A stretch of 64,000 bases of DNA from Dasysyrphus tricinctus (lineage: Eukaryota > Arthropoda > Insecta > Diptera > Syrphidae), in assembly GCA_963921185.1 (NCBI GenBank), contig OY992531.1, positions 135,609,686 to 135,673,685 on the forward strand. Direction: 5' to 3'. Position 1 is the first letter of the stretch. Every line of letters starts with the position of its first letter. Below are positions 11,844-23,111 of this stretch, piece by piece. Made by a program: the position numbers and the translations under genes. Under the pieces are notes generated by a model. The model made no database searches and had not been told where the DNA came from. It saw only the letters and a list, made by a program, of their open reading frames with translations.

Positions 11844-12114
11844 TGAGGTAGATCAAGGTTGAATGGGTTTTTACGCAAGAGCTGTAGGTTGAGCTATATA
11901 CTTGTTTGTTAGTGAGTTCTTTTTTTTTAAAGGGACTTAGGGACATTTTTTTTTTAATTCTCAAATGTTCTCTCCTCCTGCGTAAGTATGTGGTTGGATA
12001 AGTAGGTAGTTATCTATCTGTTATTTTTGATTTTTCTTAACGATAAGTTATTAACTTCCTATGAGGACAAATACCATACATGTGTTATTTTATATGAATA
12101 AATAATTCGTTACA
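11844..12114 (+). repeat. 3' LTR segment of gypsy element 1
   Basis: Matches 3163-3433 with a few substitutions over 271 bases, ending in ATTCGTTACA. It is followed directly by RTE-derived sequence (AAATTGCAAAGCAG). The base just before it differs from the 5' copy, and the preceding bases are not purine-rich, so the true LTR start is probably upstream, near 11541. Confidence 0.8.
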
Positions 12115-12318
12115 AAATTGCAAAGCAGTCCTTTGAATGGAATCCTCAGAGTGCACGGCGGGTTGGAAGACCAAGAACAACATGGAAATCAACAGTTCTA
12201 GCAGAAGCAGACTCCCAGAGAAGACGTGGCCACAGTTAAAATATCTATCTGCAGACCGCGAAGAATGGAAACGATTTGTTGGCGCCCTATGCCCCAACCG
12301 GGGTTACAGGACTTGATG
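12115..12318 (+). mobile_element. 3' fragment of the RTE LINE family
   Basis: Matches the last about 200 bases of the intact RTE at 44822-48377, including the coding end and the GATGATGA tail, but with more substitutions than the copy at 27058-27456 and with a small frame change. It is cut on the left by the gypsy 3' LTR. Confidence 0.85.
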
Positions 12319-12329
12319 ATGACCATCCA

Positions 12330-13420
12330 TACCAAGCTAAATACCTTTCGAAACCCATGGTTAAGATCTTAATGGCCATATAATAAAATGAAGTACATGC
12401 AATAACCTTTTCAAAGATGAACGACACATTACTGTGGACTTGGTAGACCAGCTCCAAATGCGGAATTGCATTATTGTTCTATAAATCGTTTTTGCCAAAT
12501 ATCTCCTGAGCCCCATGATCTACAGCTTAATGACAATAGCCCTGTTTTTAGTGCATTTTTATCTTCGCTTAGAAAAAAGTAGCATGTTAAATACATTAAC
12601 AATACGGAATTATACCAGTTAATTGTTGTTGGACAATGTCCAAATGCGGAGTTGCATTATTGTTGTTATCGGTGCTTTGAAGCCAAATATCTCGCGAACC
12701 CCATGGTTTAGAGCTTAACGGCCACATAATAAAATGATGTACTCACAATAGCCATTTCGAAGACGTATGACATATTCGTGTTCAGTTGGTAGACCAGCCC
12801 CCAATGCAGAGCTGCATTATTTTTCTATTCGCCTCCTTTGATGCCAAATATCTCTCGAACCCCTTAGTTTACAATTTAATGGCTATATAACAAAATGAAG
12901 TACATGCAATAACCTCTTCAAAAATATAGCACACATTACTGTTGACTTGGGAGACCGGCTTCCAATGCAGAATTGCATTTTTTTTTTAAATATTGCGTTT
13001 TTGTCAAATATCTCTCGAATGACACCACTTTCACGTTAACATTCTTGAAAGATAATTAAGTACTCGCAATAACCTTTTCAATGAAGTATGACACATTTCT
13101 GTTGAGTTATTCGACTTTTTGGATGCCAAATATCTCTTGAAACCCATGGTCTACAGTTAAACGGTTACCTACAAAAATAAAGTACATGCTATAACCTTTC
13201 CAACGATGCACAACACATTGATGTTGAGCAGGAAGACAATGTCCAAATGCGGCGTTGCATTATTTTTCCTTGCCGTGCTTTGAAGTCGAATATCTCGCGA
13301 ACCCCATGGTTTAGAGCTTAACGGCAATATAATGAAATGATGTCCTAATAATAACCTTTTCAAAAATGTAATGACAGTTGTGTTGAGCATATGGGCCAAT
13401 TTGCTCATTCTCCTTTCATG
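12330..13420 (+). repeat. Diverged satellite with a period near 160 bp
   Basis: Seven related units can be tracked by the phrase CGAACCCCATGGTTTA or its variants at about 12349, 12508, 12696, 12857, 13017, 13138 and 13299. Each is followed by a TAATGGC..ATAAAATGAAGTAC segment and a GCATTATT segment. Most spacings are 159-161 bases, with one of 188 and one of 121. The last four units are copied again in the 2365-bp duplication. No coding content. Confidence 0.75.
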
Positions 13421-13817
13421 ATGCTATGTGAAAATTTGGTGTTTCAGAACTCTTTCTTATTAGATTAAAATGGCTATAACTTTCGACTTAAGACTGCTTG
13501 TGGTAAGTTTTATATCTTTTAAGAAACTGCAAAAATAGGGCAAGTTTTTAAAATACCTAGCAAATATTGCGTAATGGAATTTTTGTTTATCATTCAACTC
13601 CAAAAATATAAGTTAAAAATTAGCTTTGATCATAATTGCAGTTTATTTAGGTATTTCTACCAACTGGTTAGGATTTAGTATGGACAAGTTATGGAATTCT
13701 GACAGGTCATGGCCTGGTCTTTCACCAATTATAGTTTGAAGCATTAGGTTTGGACATTCAGTATATAATTAATGTGTACAAGTGAGTATCGCATTATCTT
13801 AGATAAATGCATAAATC

Positions 13818-14150
13818 TGGTCGGCCAGAGAAAGTGACTAAGCTATGCCCCGGACGACCTTGAAATTCTGATAGGTGAAAGTTGCCCCTTTAATTTGATG
13901 TAGGTTTCATCCTTTAATCGATGGGTGGTAGCACCCCTAAGAAGTGACAACTTCTTTTGGTCGGCCAGCCGATCTGACCAGGGTATGGGCTGGACGACCA
14001 AGCTTTTTTTTATCACCTAACGAAAACAAAACGCTATGTAAGTAAAATTTTCTTTACCTCGATGGGTGGTAGCACCCCTAAAATATGACCACTTCTTTTG
14101 GTCGGCCAGCCGGTCTGACCAGGATACAGGGTGGACGACCAAGTTTTTCT
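13818..14150 (+). repeat. Tandem hairpin-forming units, copy 1
   Basis: Two good units and one degenerate unit. Each good unit has a short hairpin (GGGTG-GTAG-CACCC) followed by a longer one whose arms are GGTCGGCCAGCC and GGCTGGACGACC with a 17-base loop. The second good unit has a GGGTGG arm. They start near 13921 and 14060, about 140 bases apart, and the degenerate first unit is at 13818-13860. Function unknown. Confidence 0.75.
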
Positions 14151-14157
14151 ATATCAC

Positions 14158-14451
14158 CTAGTGGCAACCGAATGCAATATAACTAAATTTTTCTTTACCT
14201 CGATGCTCTATCCTGTAGCACGCTGAATCTGAATGGGAGTTGAGGTTTACGGTGATACGTTCCCAAGCCGCTTCTTTTTCTTTCCATGTAACTCCATCAG
14301 TTTTTTTGTTTTCGATGATATTTTTTTCATCAAAAGCACATTCTAAGAGCGTCCGCTTTTCTTTTGATGAAACATTTCGGTTTCTTCCTTTTTTATCGGC
14401 CATGTCGTTAATTAATGTTTTATAACTATTTTTATTCTTTCCATAAATCAC
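14158..14451 (-). pseudogene. Zeste-type Myb/SANT DNA-binding exon remnant, copy 1
   Basis: A 97-codon minus-strand frame whose middle (SSKEKRTLLECAFDEKNIIE, then a segment with TWKEKEAAWERITVNLNS) matches the Myb/SANT-like domain seen in zeste-related regulators and in many insect transposon-derived proteins. It binds DNA in that family. The frame ends without a downstream domain, and the last 25 residues look like read-through, so this is probably the first exon of a transposon gene or an orphan fragment. Duplicated at 16523-16816. Confidence 0.6.
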
Positions 14452-16182
14452 AATTCAATTTACCGCTTTTAAATTTCGTGCATACATTGACGTCTGTTTG
14501 ACATTTTGCAATGAAACGAAGTTAGATGCGTTTCAATCTATGTGGAACTTAGTTAAGTGTATCTTAAATATTTTCTGACAACTAAAAATTAATTATGTTG
14601 CACTTAGAATCTAAGATGAACTTAGTTACGACACACATTTAAGAACAGTATCAGCAAATGGGCCTAAATAATAAATAGTTATAACAATTTTGAAAAAAAA
14701 AACAAATATTTTTTTCAAAATTCATTTACAAAACCTATACAATCTTAATAATTATACAAAATAATCTAATACAACTTAAATACAAAATTTCAAAATGGAA
14801 AATTTTCATTTAAGTTCTTTTTTCACCAATTCCAACTTCCTTTTCATAAGGTATTTCTTTTAGCAAAAGCTTAGTATTTTCTCTGTCCCTCAAACATTTT
14901 CATTCTTTTATTTGTTCTTGTTCAAATTCACTTTTTAGTTTTACCTCAGTAAAATTAAGTTAAGTGCGCCATAATTTTTGTTTAAGAAAAATTAAACTTA
15001 TTTAAAACAAACAAAACTAGTATTGTTGAAGTTTTTAATAAGTTAATAGTTTTTCGTTGTGTTTGTTATAGTTCATATTAGTTTTTGAACTTAACAATAA
15101 TTTATTTATTTTTGTTTCTGTTTGTTTCTTAAAACTATTTATCGTCAAGTTTTTTTTTCACTTTTTTTCAGCAGAGCTGCATTATTTTTCTATTCGCCTC
15201 CTTTGATGCCAAATATCTCTCGAACCCCTTAGTTTACAATTTAATGGCTATATAACAAAATGAAGTACATGCAATAACCTCTTCAAAAATATAGCACACA
15301 TTACTGTTGACTTGGGAGACCGGCTTCCAATGCAGAATTGCATTTTTTTTTTAAATATTGCGTTTTTGTCAAATATCTCTCGAATGACACCACTTTCACG
15401 TTAACATTCTTGAAAGATAATTAAGTACTCGCAATAACCTTTTCAATGAAGTATGACACATTTCTGTTGAGTTATTCGACTTTTTGGATGCCAAATATCT
15501 CTTGAAACCCATGGTCTACAGTTAAACGGTTACCTACAAAAATAAAGTACATGCTATAACCTTTCCAACGATGCACAACACATTGATGTTGAGCAGGAAG
15601 ACAATGTCCAAATGCGGCGTTGCATTATTTTTCCTTGCCGTGCTTTGAAGTCGAATATCTCGCGAACCCCATGGTTTAGAGCTTAACGGCAATATAATGA
15701 AATGATGTCCTAATAATAACCTTTTCAAAAATGTAATGACAGTTGTGTTGAGCATATGGGCCAATTTGCTCATTCTCCTTTCATGATGCTATGTGAAAAT
15801 TTGGTGTTTCAGAACTCTTTCTTATTAGATTAAAATGGCTATAACTTTCGACTTAAGACTGCTTGTGGTAAGTTTTATATCTTTTAAGAAACTGCAAAAA
15901 TAGGGCAAGTTTTTAAAATACCTAGCAAATATTGCGTAATGGAATTTTTGTTTATCATTCAACTCCAAAAATATAAGTTAAAAATTAGCTTTGATCATAA
16001 TTGCAGTTTATTTAGGTATTTCTACCAACTGGTTAGGATTTAGTATGGACAAGTTATGGAATTCTGACAGGTCATGGCCTGGTCTTTCACCAATTATAGT
16101 TTGAAGCATTAGGTTTGGACATTCAGTATATAATTAATGTGTACAAGTGAGTATCGCATTATCTTAGATAAATGCATAAATC

Positions 16183-16515
16183 TGGTCGGCCAGAGAAAGT
16201 GACTAAGCTATGCCCCGGACGACCTTGAAATTCTGATAGGTGAAAGTTGCCCCTTTAATTTGATGTAGGTTTCATCCTTTAATCGATGGGTGGTAGCACC
16301 CCTAAGAAGTGACAACTTCTTTTGGTCGGCCAGCCGATCTGACCAGGGTATGGGCTGGACGACCAAGCTTTTTTTTATCACCTAACGAAAACAAAACGCT
16401 ATGTAAGTAAAATTTTCTTTACCTCGATGGGTGGTAGCACCCCTAAAATATGACCACTTCTTTTGGTCGGCCAGCCGGTCTGACCAGGATACAGGGTGGA
16501 CGACCAAGTTTTTCT
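16183..16515 (+). repeat. Tandem hairpin-forming units, copy 2
   Basis: Exact counterpart of 13818-14150, displaced by 2365 bases through the large duplication. Same arm sequences and loops. Confidence 0.75.
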
Positions 16516-16522
16516 ATATCAC

Positions 16523-16816
16523 CTAGTGGCAACCGAATGCAATATAACTAAATTTTTCTTTACCTCGATGCTCTATCCTGTAGCACGCTGAATCTGAATG
16601 GGAGTTGAGGTTTACGGTGATACGTTCCCAAGCCGCTTCTTTTTCTTTCCATGTAACTCCATCAGTTTTTTTGTTTTCGATGATATTTTTTTCATCAAAA
16701 GCACATTCTAAGAGCGTCCGCTTTTCTTTTGATGAAACATTTCGGTTTCTTCCTTTTTTATCGGCCATGTCGTTAATTAATGTTTTATAACTATTTTTAT
16801 TCTTTCCATAAATCAC
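16523..16816 (-). pseudogene. Zeste-type Myb/SANT DNA-binding exon remnant, copy 2
   Basis: Identical in protein sequence to 14158-14451, as part of the tandem duplication. Identical copies show that the duplication is too recent for either to have drifted. Confidence 0.6.
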
Positions 16817-17630
16817 AATTCAATTTACCGCTTTTAAATTTCGTGCATACATTGACGTCTGTTTGACATTTTGCAATGAAACGAAGTTAGATGCGTTTCA
16901 ATCTATGTGGAACTTAGTTAAGTGTATCTTAAATATTTTCTGACAACTAAAAATTAATTATGTTGCACTTAGAATCTAAGATGAACTTAGTTACGACACA
17001 CATTTAAGAACAGTATCAGCAAATGGGCCTAAATAATAAATAGTTATAACAATTTTGAAAAAAAAAACAAATATTTTTTTCAAAATTCATTTACAAAACC
17101 TATACAATCTTAATAATTATACAAAATAATCTAATACAACTTAAATACAAAATTTCAAAATGGAAAATTTTCATTTAAGTTCTTTTTTCACCAATTCCAA
17201 CTTCCTTTTCATAAGGTATTTCTTTTAGCAAAAGCTTAGTATTTTCTCTGTCCCTCAAACATTTTCATTCTTTTATTTGTTCTTGTTCAAATTCACTTTT
17301 TAGTTTTACCTCAGTAAAATTAAGTTAAGTGCGCCATAATTTTTGTTTAAGAAAAATTAAACTTATTTAAAACAAACAAAACTAGTATTGTTGAAGTTTT
17401 TAATAAGTTAATAGTTTTTCGTTGTGTTTGTTATAGTTCATATTAGTTTTTGAACTTAACAATAATTTATTTATTTTTGTTTCTGTTTGTTTCTTAAAAC
17501 TATTTATCGTCAAGTTTTTTTTTCACTTCCGTTTCTTATTATATAAGTTTTTTAACATTTTTGTTTTCAAGGTTATCAAACTTTGATTTTTGTTAAAGTT
17601 TTTTAGCTTAGCTTTAAAAAAAAAAAAACA

Positions 17631-19132
17631 ATGGTGATAGAAAGAGACAACCAACAAGGTACTAAAACAGGTGCTACTCGAAAGAAAGGCTCTATATCTT
17701 CAAACAGATTAAATCCAAGCGAACAAGATCGCTTGTTGTACAGCCTTAGTCCCTTGATACAGCATAGCCCCCCTCAACCAAACACATCAACAGAAGCTAT
17801 CCAACCGTCTTCAAACGACCCGATTTCACTTCCTAAAAATCTATCAAATTTGTCACAATCAGCAGTAGGAAATCTTTCTGAAAATCCTGCTCAAGGAGCG
17901 ACAAATTCACCAACTGATAACAATATGAATAACTTAAATATCCAATCTCATCCTCGGGTACAACGAACACCGATTCCAACTAGCAATCAAATTCAGTTCC
18001 CATTGTTAAATGGTGGTGAACAATCAAATGGATTTACGGAATCCATAACACCTCCTTCGTATAGCAACATTAGCCATTGTGGTGCAGCTTCCATTGATAG
18101 TATTCAAACAATACGTAATCATGAAATTTCAGTTCAGTATCAGTGCCCAATGATCTGAAGGCTTATGTCAATTTGGCAATAGGCAACGCGTTTTAGTCAT
18201 ATGCGGAATCAATGAAATCCGACATTTCAGATAGCATCAAAAAAACTATCAAAGACAACTTTGTAGATTTCATTGGCGAAATCAATACGGCTACTCGTCC
18301 GTTAATCAGACCGGAAGACGCCAATTCAAAAGCTCCTTCAATCACAATCTCCTTTAGAAAGCCATTACCACAAAGACAACAAAAACATACACGCAGCAAA
18401 ACCAATTACAGGTTCGTAACCAACAACAACTGCAGCATACATTTCCTCCAAGGTTACCATTGAAGTCCATCAAATCCGTATCCGTATGATTTGAATCTTA
18501 ATTTACTCAGGAATAATCGTTTTCCAATAAAAATCGATCGATGGGATATAAATTTTGATGGAAGGTCAGAAAACTTAACGGTGGAAGATTTTATCTTTCA
18601 AGTGGAAAGTCTTCAAATTCAATATGACTGCCCCTGGTCGGAAATTTTAAAACAATTTCATATTATGCTATCAGGACCAGCCCAAGACTGGTACTGGCAG
18701 TATCAAAAATCAAATTACCGACGAGATTGGCCTATGTTGGGAGAGGCACTTATCCGTCAGTTTAGAAATTTAAAATCAGATTATGAAATTTTGCGTGATA
18801 TAACAGATCGTAAGCAAGGCTCTTTTGAGCCCTGCGAAAACTTTTTCAATGCAATCTCGAAACTTAGATCGCAACTCAAAATTAATATTCCGGAATTCGA
18901 ACTAGTTAGGATGTTAAAAAGAAATCTAAACGAACAAATTAACAAACTACTGTACCCAATGGCAATTACTTCTTTAGATGAACTTAGGTATGCCTGTAAG
19001 GAAGCGGAGAAAGCTTTCCCTTCCCGAGATACTCATAATGCAACGAGACAATACAGGCCACCTACCAAACTAACCGCCAATGAGATCCAGTATTCTGAGG
19101 ATAATTCAACTAATAAAAGAAAAACCAAGTGA
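17631..19132 (+). pseudogene. gag: Gypsy 2 Gag, broken and lacking a zinc knuckle
   Basis: Three frames cover it: 17631-18158 (low-complexity, Ser/Asn/Pro-rich N-terminus), 18212-18463, and 18491-19132 (capsid region with LTVEDFIFQVESLQIQYDCP and MLSGPAQDWYWQYQ, matching gypsy 1 Gag). No CCHC knuckle appears after the capsid region, where gypsy 1 has one, so the RNA-binding tail is deleted or lost to frame changes. Confidence 0.8.
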
Positions 19133-20200
19133 AGAAGGTGAAGAAAGAAAAATTAGAGTCTTAAAAAGAGAAGTAGATAGTAAAAATATTAAACTTAGTT
19201 TTGTGAAACCACTGCATATTAGAATACAAGAATATAATAATGCTAAAGAAAATTTTTTTTAAAAATTCTGTTAATTCTATTAGTAAGAAAATAATGAAAG
19301 CAAGGAAAAGATATTGTGCGAGAAAAGAATTAAGGTGCAAACTGTTATCAACTATTATAGATGTGTCAGATGATCCTAGGCCATATGCCAGAATTAAGAT
19401 ATTTGATAAAGAAATCCAAGGCTTGCTAGATAGTGGTGCGAACATCAGTATTCTTGGCAAGGGCTATAGAGATTTTGTTGAAAATTTGAAAATTCAAGTA
19501 TTTCCTTTCACTTCTAATGTGAAGACAGCTGACGGAAAATGTCAATCAATAGTCGGAAAAGTAAATGTGGATGTATGTTTTAAGCACATGAAAAACAATA
19601 TTACATTGTATTTAGTACCTAGTCTCGATCAGGAACTTTATCTCGGCGTCGATTTCTGGAGGGCATTCAAACTCGCACCTGGAATCGTCAGCGAGATTAA
19701 GATGCCGATGTTGAGGCTTCTTCCGATACTCATCAACTGTCTCCAGAGCAGCAAACGCGATTGGACGCAGTCAGGCAAAAGTTCCGGTGTTATACCAAAT
19801 ACGGTCTTGGAAAAACGACGCTTGAAGAGCATGTCATCGACACCGGAGATGCAGCTCCTATAAAACAGCGTCACTACACTGTCTCTCCAGCGATACAAGC
19901 CCTTTTGTATGCAGAGATAGACAGAATGTTGAGCCTTGGAGTGATTGAAGAGAGCGAAAGCCCGTAGAGCTCGCCAGTGGTCCTGATACAGAAACCCGGC
20001 AAAAATCGTTTGTGTCTGGATTCGCGTAAGCTGAACTCCCATACCAAGAAAAATGCTTACCCTCTTCAAAATCTCGAAGGCATCTTCAGTCGTCTTCATG
20101 ATACTATTTATATAAGTAGTATCGATCTCAAAGACGCATTCTGGCAAATACCGCTGGAAAGGCAGAGTAGTGAAAAGACTGCGTTTACGGTACCAGGACG

Positions 20201-21869
20201 CACAGTGGGATGAGAAGCGATTCTAGCGCGCCAAAAGTATTCTTGGGGTAATTATATGGAATAAAGACCTATTTTTGATAAGCTTATATAGTTTTGAGGT
20301 CGTTGCAGCCGTTTTTAATATTTTTCCAGGGTGGTGTCAAAAATTAGGGACAAGAAAGTAGCAAAAAAAAAATTCTATCAGTGTTCGAAAAAAGGGTGTC
20401 TCTTAATGCAGGATTATTTGAGAAATGATTCTTAGGCGGTTCTAAAAAAATTGTATGAGGTGGGGGGTATGTTTCCCCCGTTTCTAAAAAAAATTGCTTG
20501 AAATAAACAAACAAATATTAAAAAACAACAGCAACAGTTTGAATGTCATGCTACAGCTGTTTTTAAAGTCGAAAATCGATTCTCTGTTTGACTACATATA
20601 TACATACATATGTAGTTGGTTTTGTAAATATACTTTTTGAAAAAATAGTTTTCAAACTTAAAATTAAAAAGAAAAACTAAAAATTTGTTTTTGTTTAAAC
20701 TTTTTATCCCGAGTCACTATTACTTCTCGTTTCGGAATCATGTTCAGATTCATTTTCGTCATTTTGGAGGAATAATAAATTGCGAACTTCCTTATTATAT
20801 TCCCTTTTGTTTTTTGTTGTTGCCTTTCGCATTGACGAGACATATGGATCCGAAGAGACCAGCAACATGTGGAGTAGATTAAACAAAAAAGAATCATAAA
20901 TTTAAAATTCATACTAACTACTTTTGCAATATATGGAAGTAATAATTTAACAAAAAAAAAGCTTACCCAAAGGCAAAAATGTATTTCGAATGACGTGGAA
21001 TAAAACTTGATGTACACTCGAAGGAAGGTAATACCATGGATACAGAGATAAACATCTTTAAAATGGCAACACTTACTGTTTATTATTTGTAACCTACATG
21101 GAACTTTTCTGCACGTATTCTTTCACACTTTAATAGGATTCATAGTTTTTTTTTTATAATCGATAATCCGGTGGATAAAATTTAATTATTTGATTAATAT
21201 GTATTTTATTTTTAAGCAAATTTGAGTGTTTATCAAATAAAACAACCCAAAAAACGCAGAAAACAATCGCGACAACTTATTATAACGGAATACATTACAA
21301 ATCTTGAGTCACCAGAGAGAGCAGTTTGACTTTCTTGGCTAACGTTATCTCTCATTAGAAGTTAAATAAAATTGTTAGTTGGTGGTAGTTGGTAGCGATT
21401 TTTATAGGAGTGTAAGTATACATATTGGACTAGCTAATGGAAGTATAGGTAAGAGATTCCATGACGTTCCGGATTTTTGGCAGAATATACAAAAAAAAAA
21501 AATGATATTAAAATTGTTTAAATAAAATGATTTAAATAACATACTATCAGTGAATTAATTTTATTAGAATTGATGGTTTATAATATTGACACTATTGGTA
21601 AACAAGAAAAAAAATCTAGCTGATATCCATCCTTAAATAGGATCAATATCGACATTTTAAAAAAGCAGTAATTTGACTTCATAACTAAGATTATTCATAA
21701 CCTTCTAAGAAACGAGGAATAAAAAAAAAGTGCATGACGTTTTACAAAAACTGGCTCTCGATTTTTTCACGCCCAGGTATTGACAACATTCCCTGAAAAA
21801 ATTACGCATTTTGGAGACCATTTTTTATACCACTTTTGTCGCGCTAGAATCACTTCTCATCCCACTGTG
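20201..21869. mobile_element. Non-autonomous Transib-like DNA transposon with RSS-like ends
   Basis: Inserted in the gypsy 2 RT gene with a 5-bp target duplication GGACG (20196-20200 and 21870-21874). Both ends carry CACAGTG, then exactly 23 bases (GGATGAGAAG[C/T]GATTCTAGCG..), then an A-rich nonamer (CCAAAAGTA on the left, ACAAAAGTG on the right). A 5-bp GC-rich duplication and CACWRTG termini are hallmarks of Transib, the superfamily related to RAG recombinase. The 1.67-kb interior shows no transposase, only short unrecognised frames and an ACATATATACATACATATGT palindrome near 20592. Confidence 0.82.
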
Positions 21870-23111
21870 GGACGGCCCTTGTACCATTTAACTGTCATGC
21901 CCTTTGGTCTGTGTAATGCGGCCCAGAGGTTATGTCAGTTAATGTACAAGGTCATTCCCTCAAGGTTAAGGGACCGTGTTTTCGTGTATCTCGATGAACT
22001 GCTCGTCATAGCTCCAGATTTCGAGACACATATGACCCTGCTGGAGGAAGTTGCTGTATGTCTGAAAAGAGCTGATCTCACCATCAACGTAACAAAGTCA
22101 AAGTTTTGCTTTAAGGAATTGAAGTACTTGGGCTTCATCGTTGGTGGTGGGAACCTTAAGGCGGATCCCGCTAAGGTTGAAGCTATAGACAAATTTCCCG
22201 TCCCAAAAACGGCAAAACAGGTACGCAGACTGCTTGGTCTAGCAGGGTAGTATCGTAGGTTTACGTTAAAAAAGAGTAACACCAAATTTAAAATGACGGA
22301 TGAAGCTCTGGAGGCATTTGAAAAGTTGAAGAAGGCCTTAACAACCGCTCCGGTATTAACGCATCCAAATTTCTCGGAACGTTTCTACATCCAATGTGAT
22401 GCTTCTGATACAAGTGTGGGTGCGGTGCTCTTCCAGAAAAACGAGGCCGAGGGAGAGTGCCCGATCTCATATTTTTCCCAGAAACTAAATAAGTGTCAAA
22501 AAAATTATAGTGTGACAGAAAAAGAATGCCTTGCAGCGGTTTTAGCGGTACAAAAATTCAGACCCTACGTGGAGGGAATGCTGTTTACCGTCATAACGGA
22601 TCACTCCAGCCTGAAATGGCTCATGAGCCTCAAAGACTTGAGCGGCAGACTTGCGAGGTGGAGTCTTCAGCTCCAGGCATATTCTTTTGATATTGAGCAC
22701 CGAAAAGGGAGTTTAAATGTAGTCCCTGACACCTTATCGAGAGTTTATACGGAGATAGATAGTTTAGATTTAGTGGGCATACCACCATTAATAGACCTCA
22801 ATTCTAAAGAATTTGAATCAGAAGAGTACGTTAGATTAATTAATTCCGTGACAGAAAACCATGATCGATTGCCTGATCTTAAAATCCATGACAAATATCT
22901 GTACAAGCGCTCTTTTCCACCATATGATGAGGATACCACCGTTGAGCACACATGGAAACTATGGGTACCTTCAGGTCTCACCAACGAAATAATTTTCCGA
23001 GCCCATAATCCTCCAAAAGTTGCACATGGTGGGGTAGCAAAAACCATACAAAGAATTCGTCAATACTTCTTTTGGCCGAATATGACTATTCAAATTCGTG
23101 AATATGTTGCT

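Larger units (their letters stand above)
3163..12114 (+). mobile_element. Ty3/gypsy LTR retrotransposon 1, defective
   Basis: Two copies of a 271-bp LTR segment (3163-3433 and 11844-12114) in direct orientation bracket a primer-binding site, gag with a CCHC knuckle and pol in gypsy order (protease, RT, integrase). The copy is dead: pol has three frame changes and most of RNase H is missing. No env-like ORF follows integrase. The flanks of the two LTR copies do not match (left is LINE sequence, right is an RTE fragment), so no target duplication can be read. A related but distinct element lies at about 17.6-25.06 kb. Confidence 0.9.
12806..15170 (+). repeat. Large tandem duplication, copy 1 (2365 bp)
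   Basis: From GCAGAGCTGC at 12806 onward the sequence recurs exactly 2365 bases later. The peptides encoded at 13169-13408 and 14158-14451 are identical to those at 15534-15773 and 16523-16816. The unit begins within the satellite and ends in AT-rich sequence upstream of gypsy element 2. It contains the Myb/SANT remnant and the hairpin units. Confidence 0.92.
15171..17527 (+). repeat. Large tandem duplication, copy 2
   Basis: Second copy of the 2365-bp unit. It departs from copy 1 after GTTTTTTTTTCACTT (about 17527), where copy 1 runs into the junction and copy 2 continues into the leader of gypsy element 2. This suggests that copy 2 holds the original right-hand neighbour. The near-identity implies a recent event or an assembly duplication. 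Confidence 0.92.

Noticed and set aside
13169..13408. 79-codon minus-strand ORF, identical at 15534-15773
   Set aside because: Its identity only reflects the tandem duplication; it reads through satellite units and has no protein-like pattern.
20664..21017. Transposase fragment in the Transib-like element
   Set aside because: Overlapping frames on both strands, low complexity, and no RAG1-core-like residues that I can identify.
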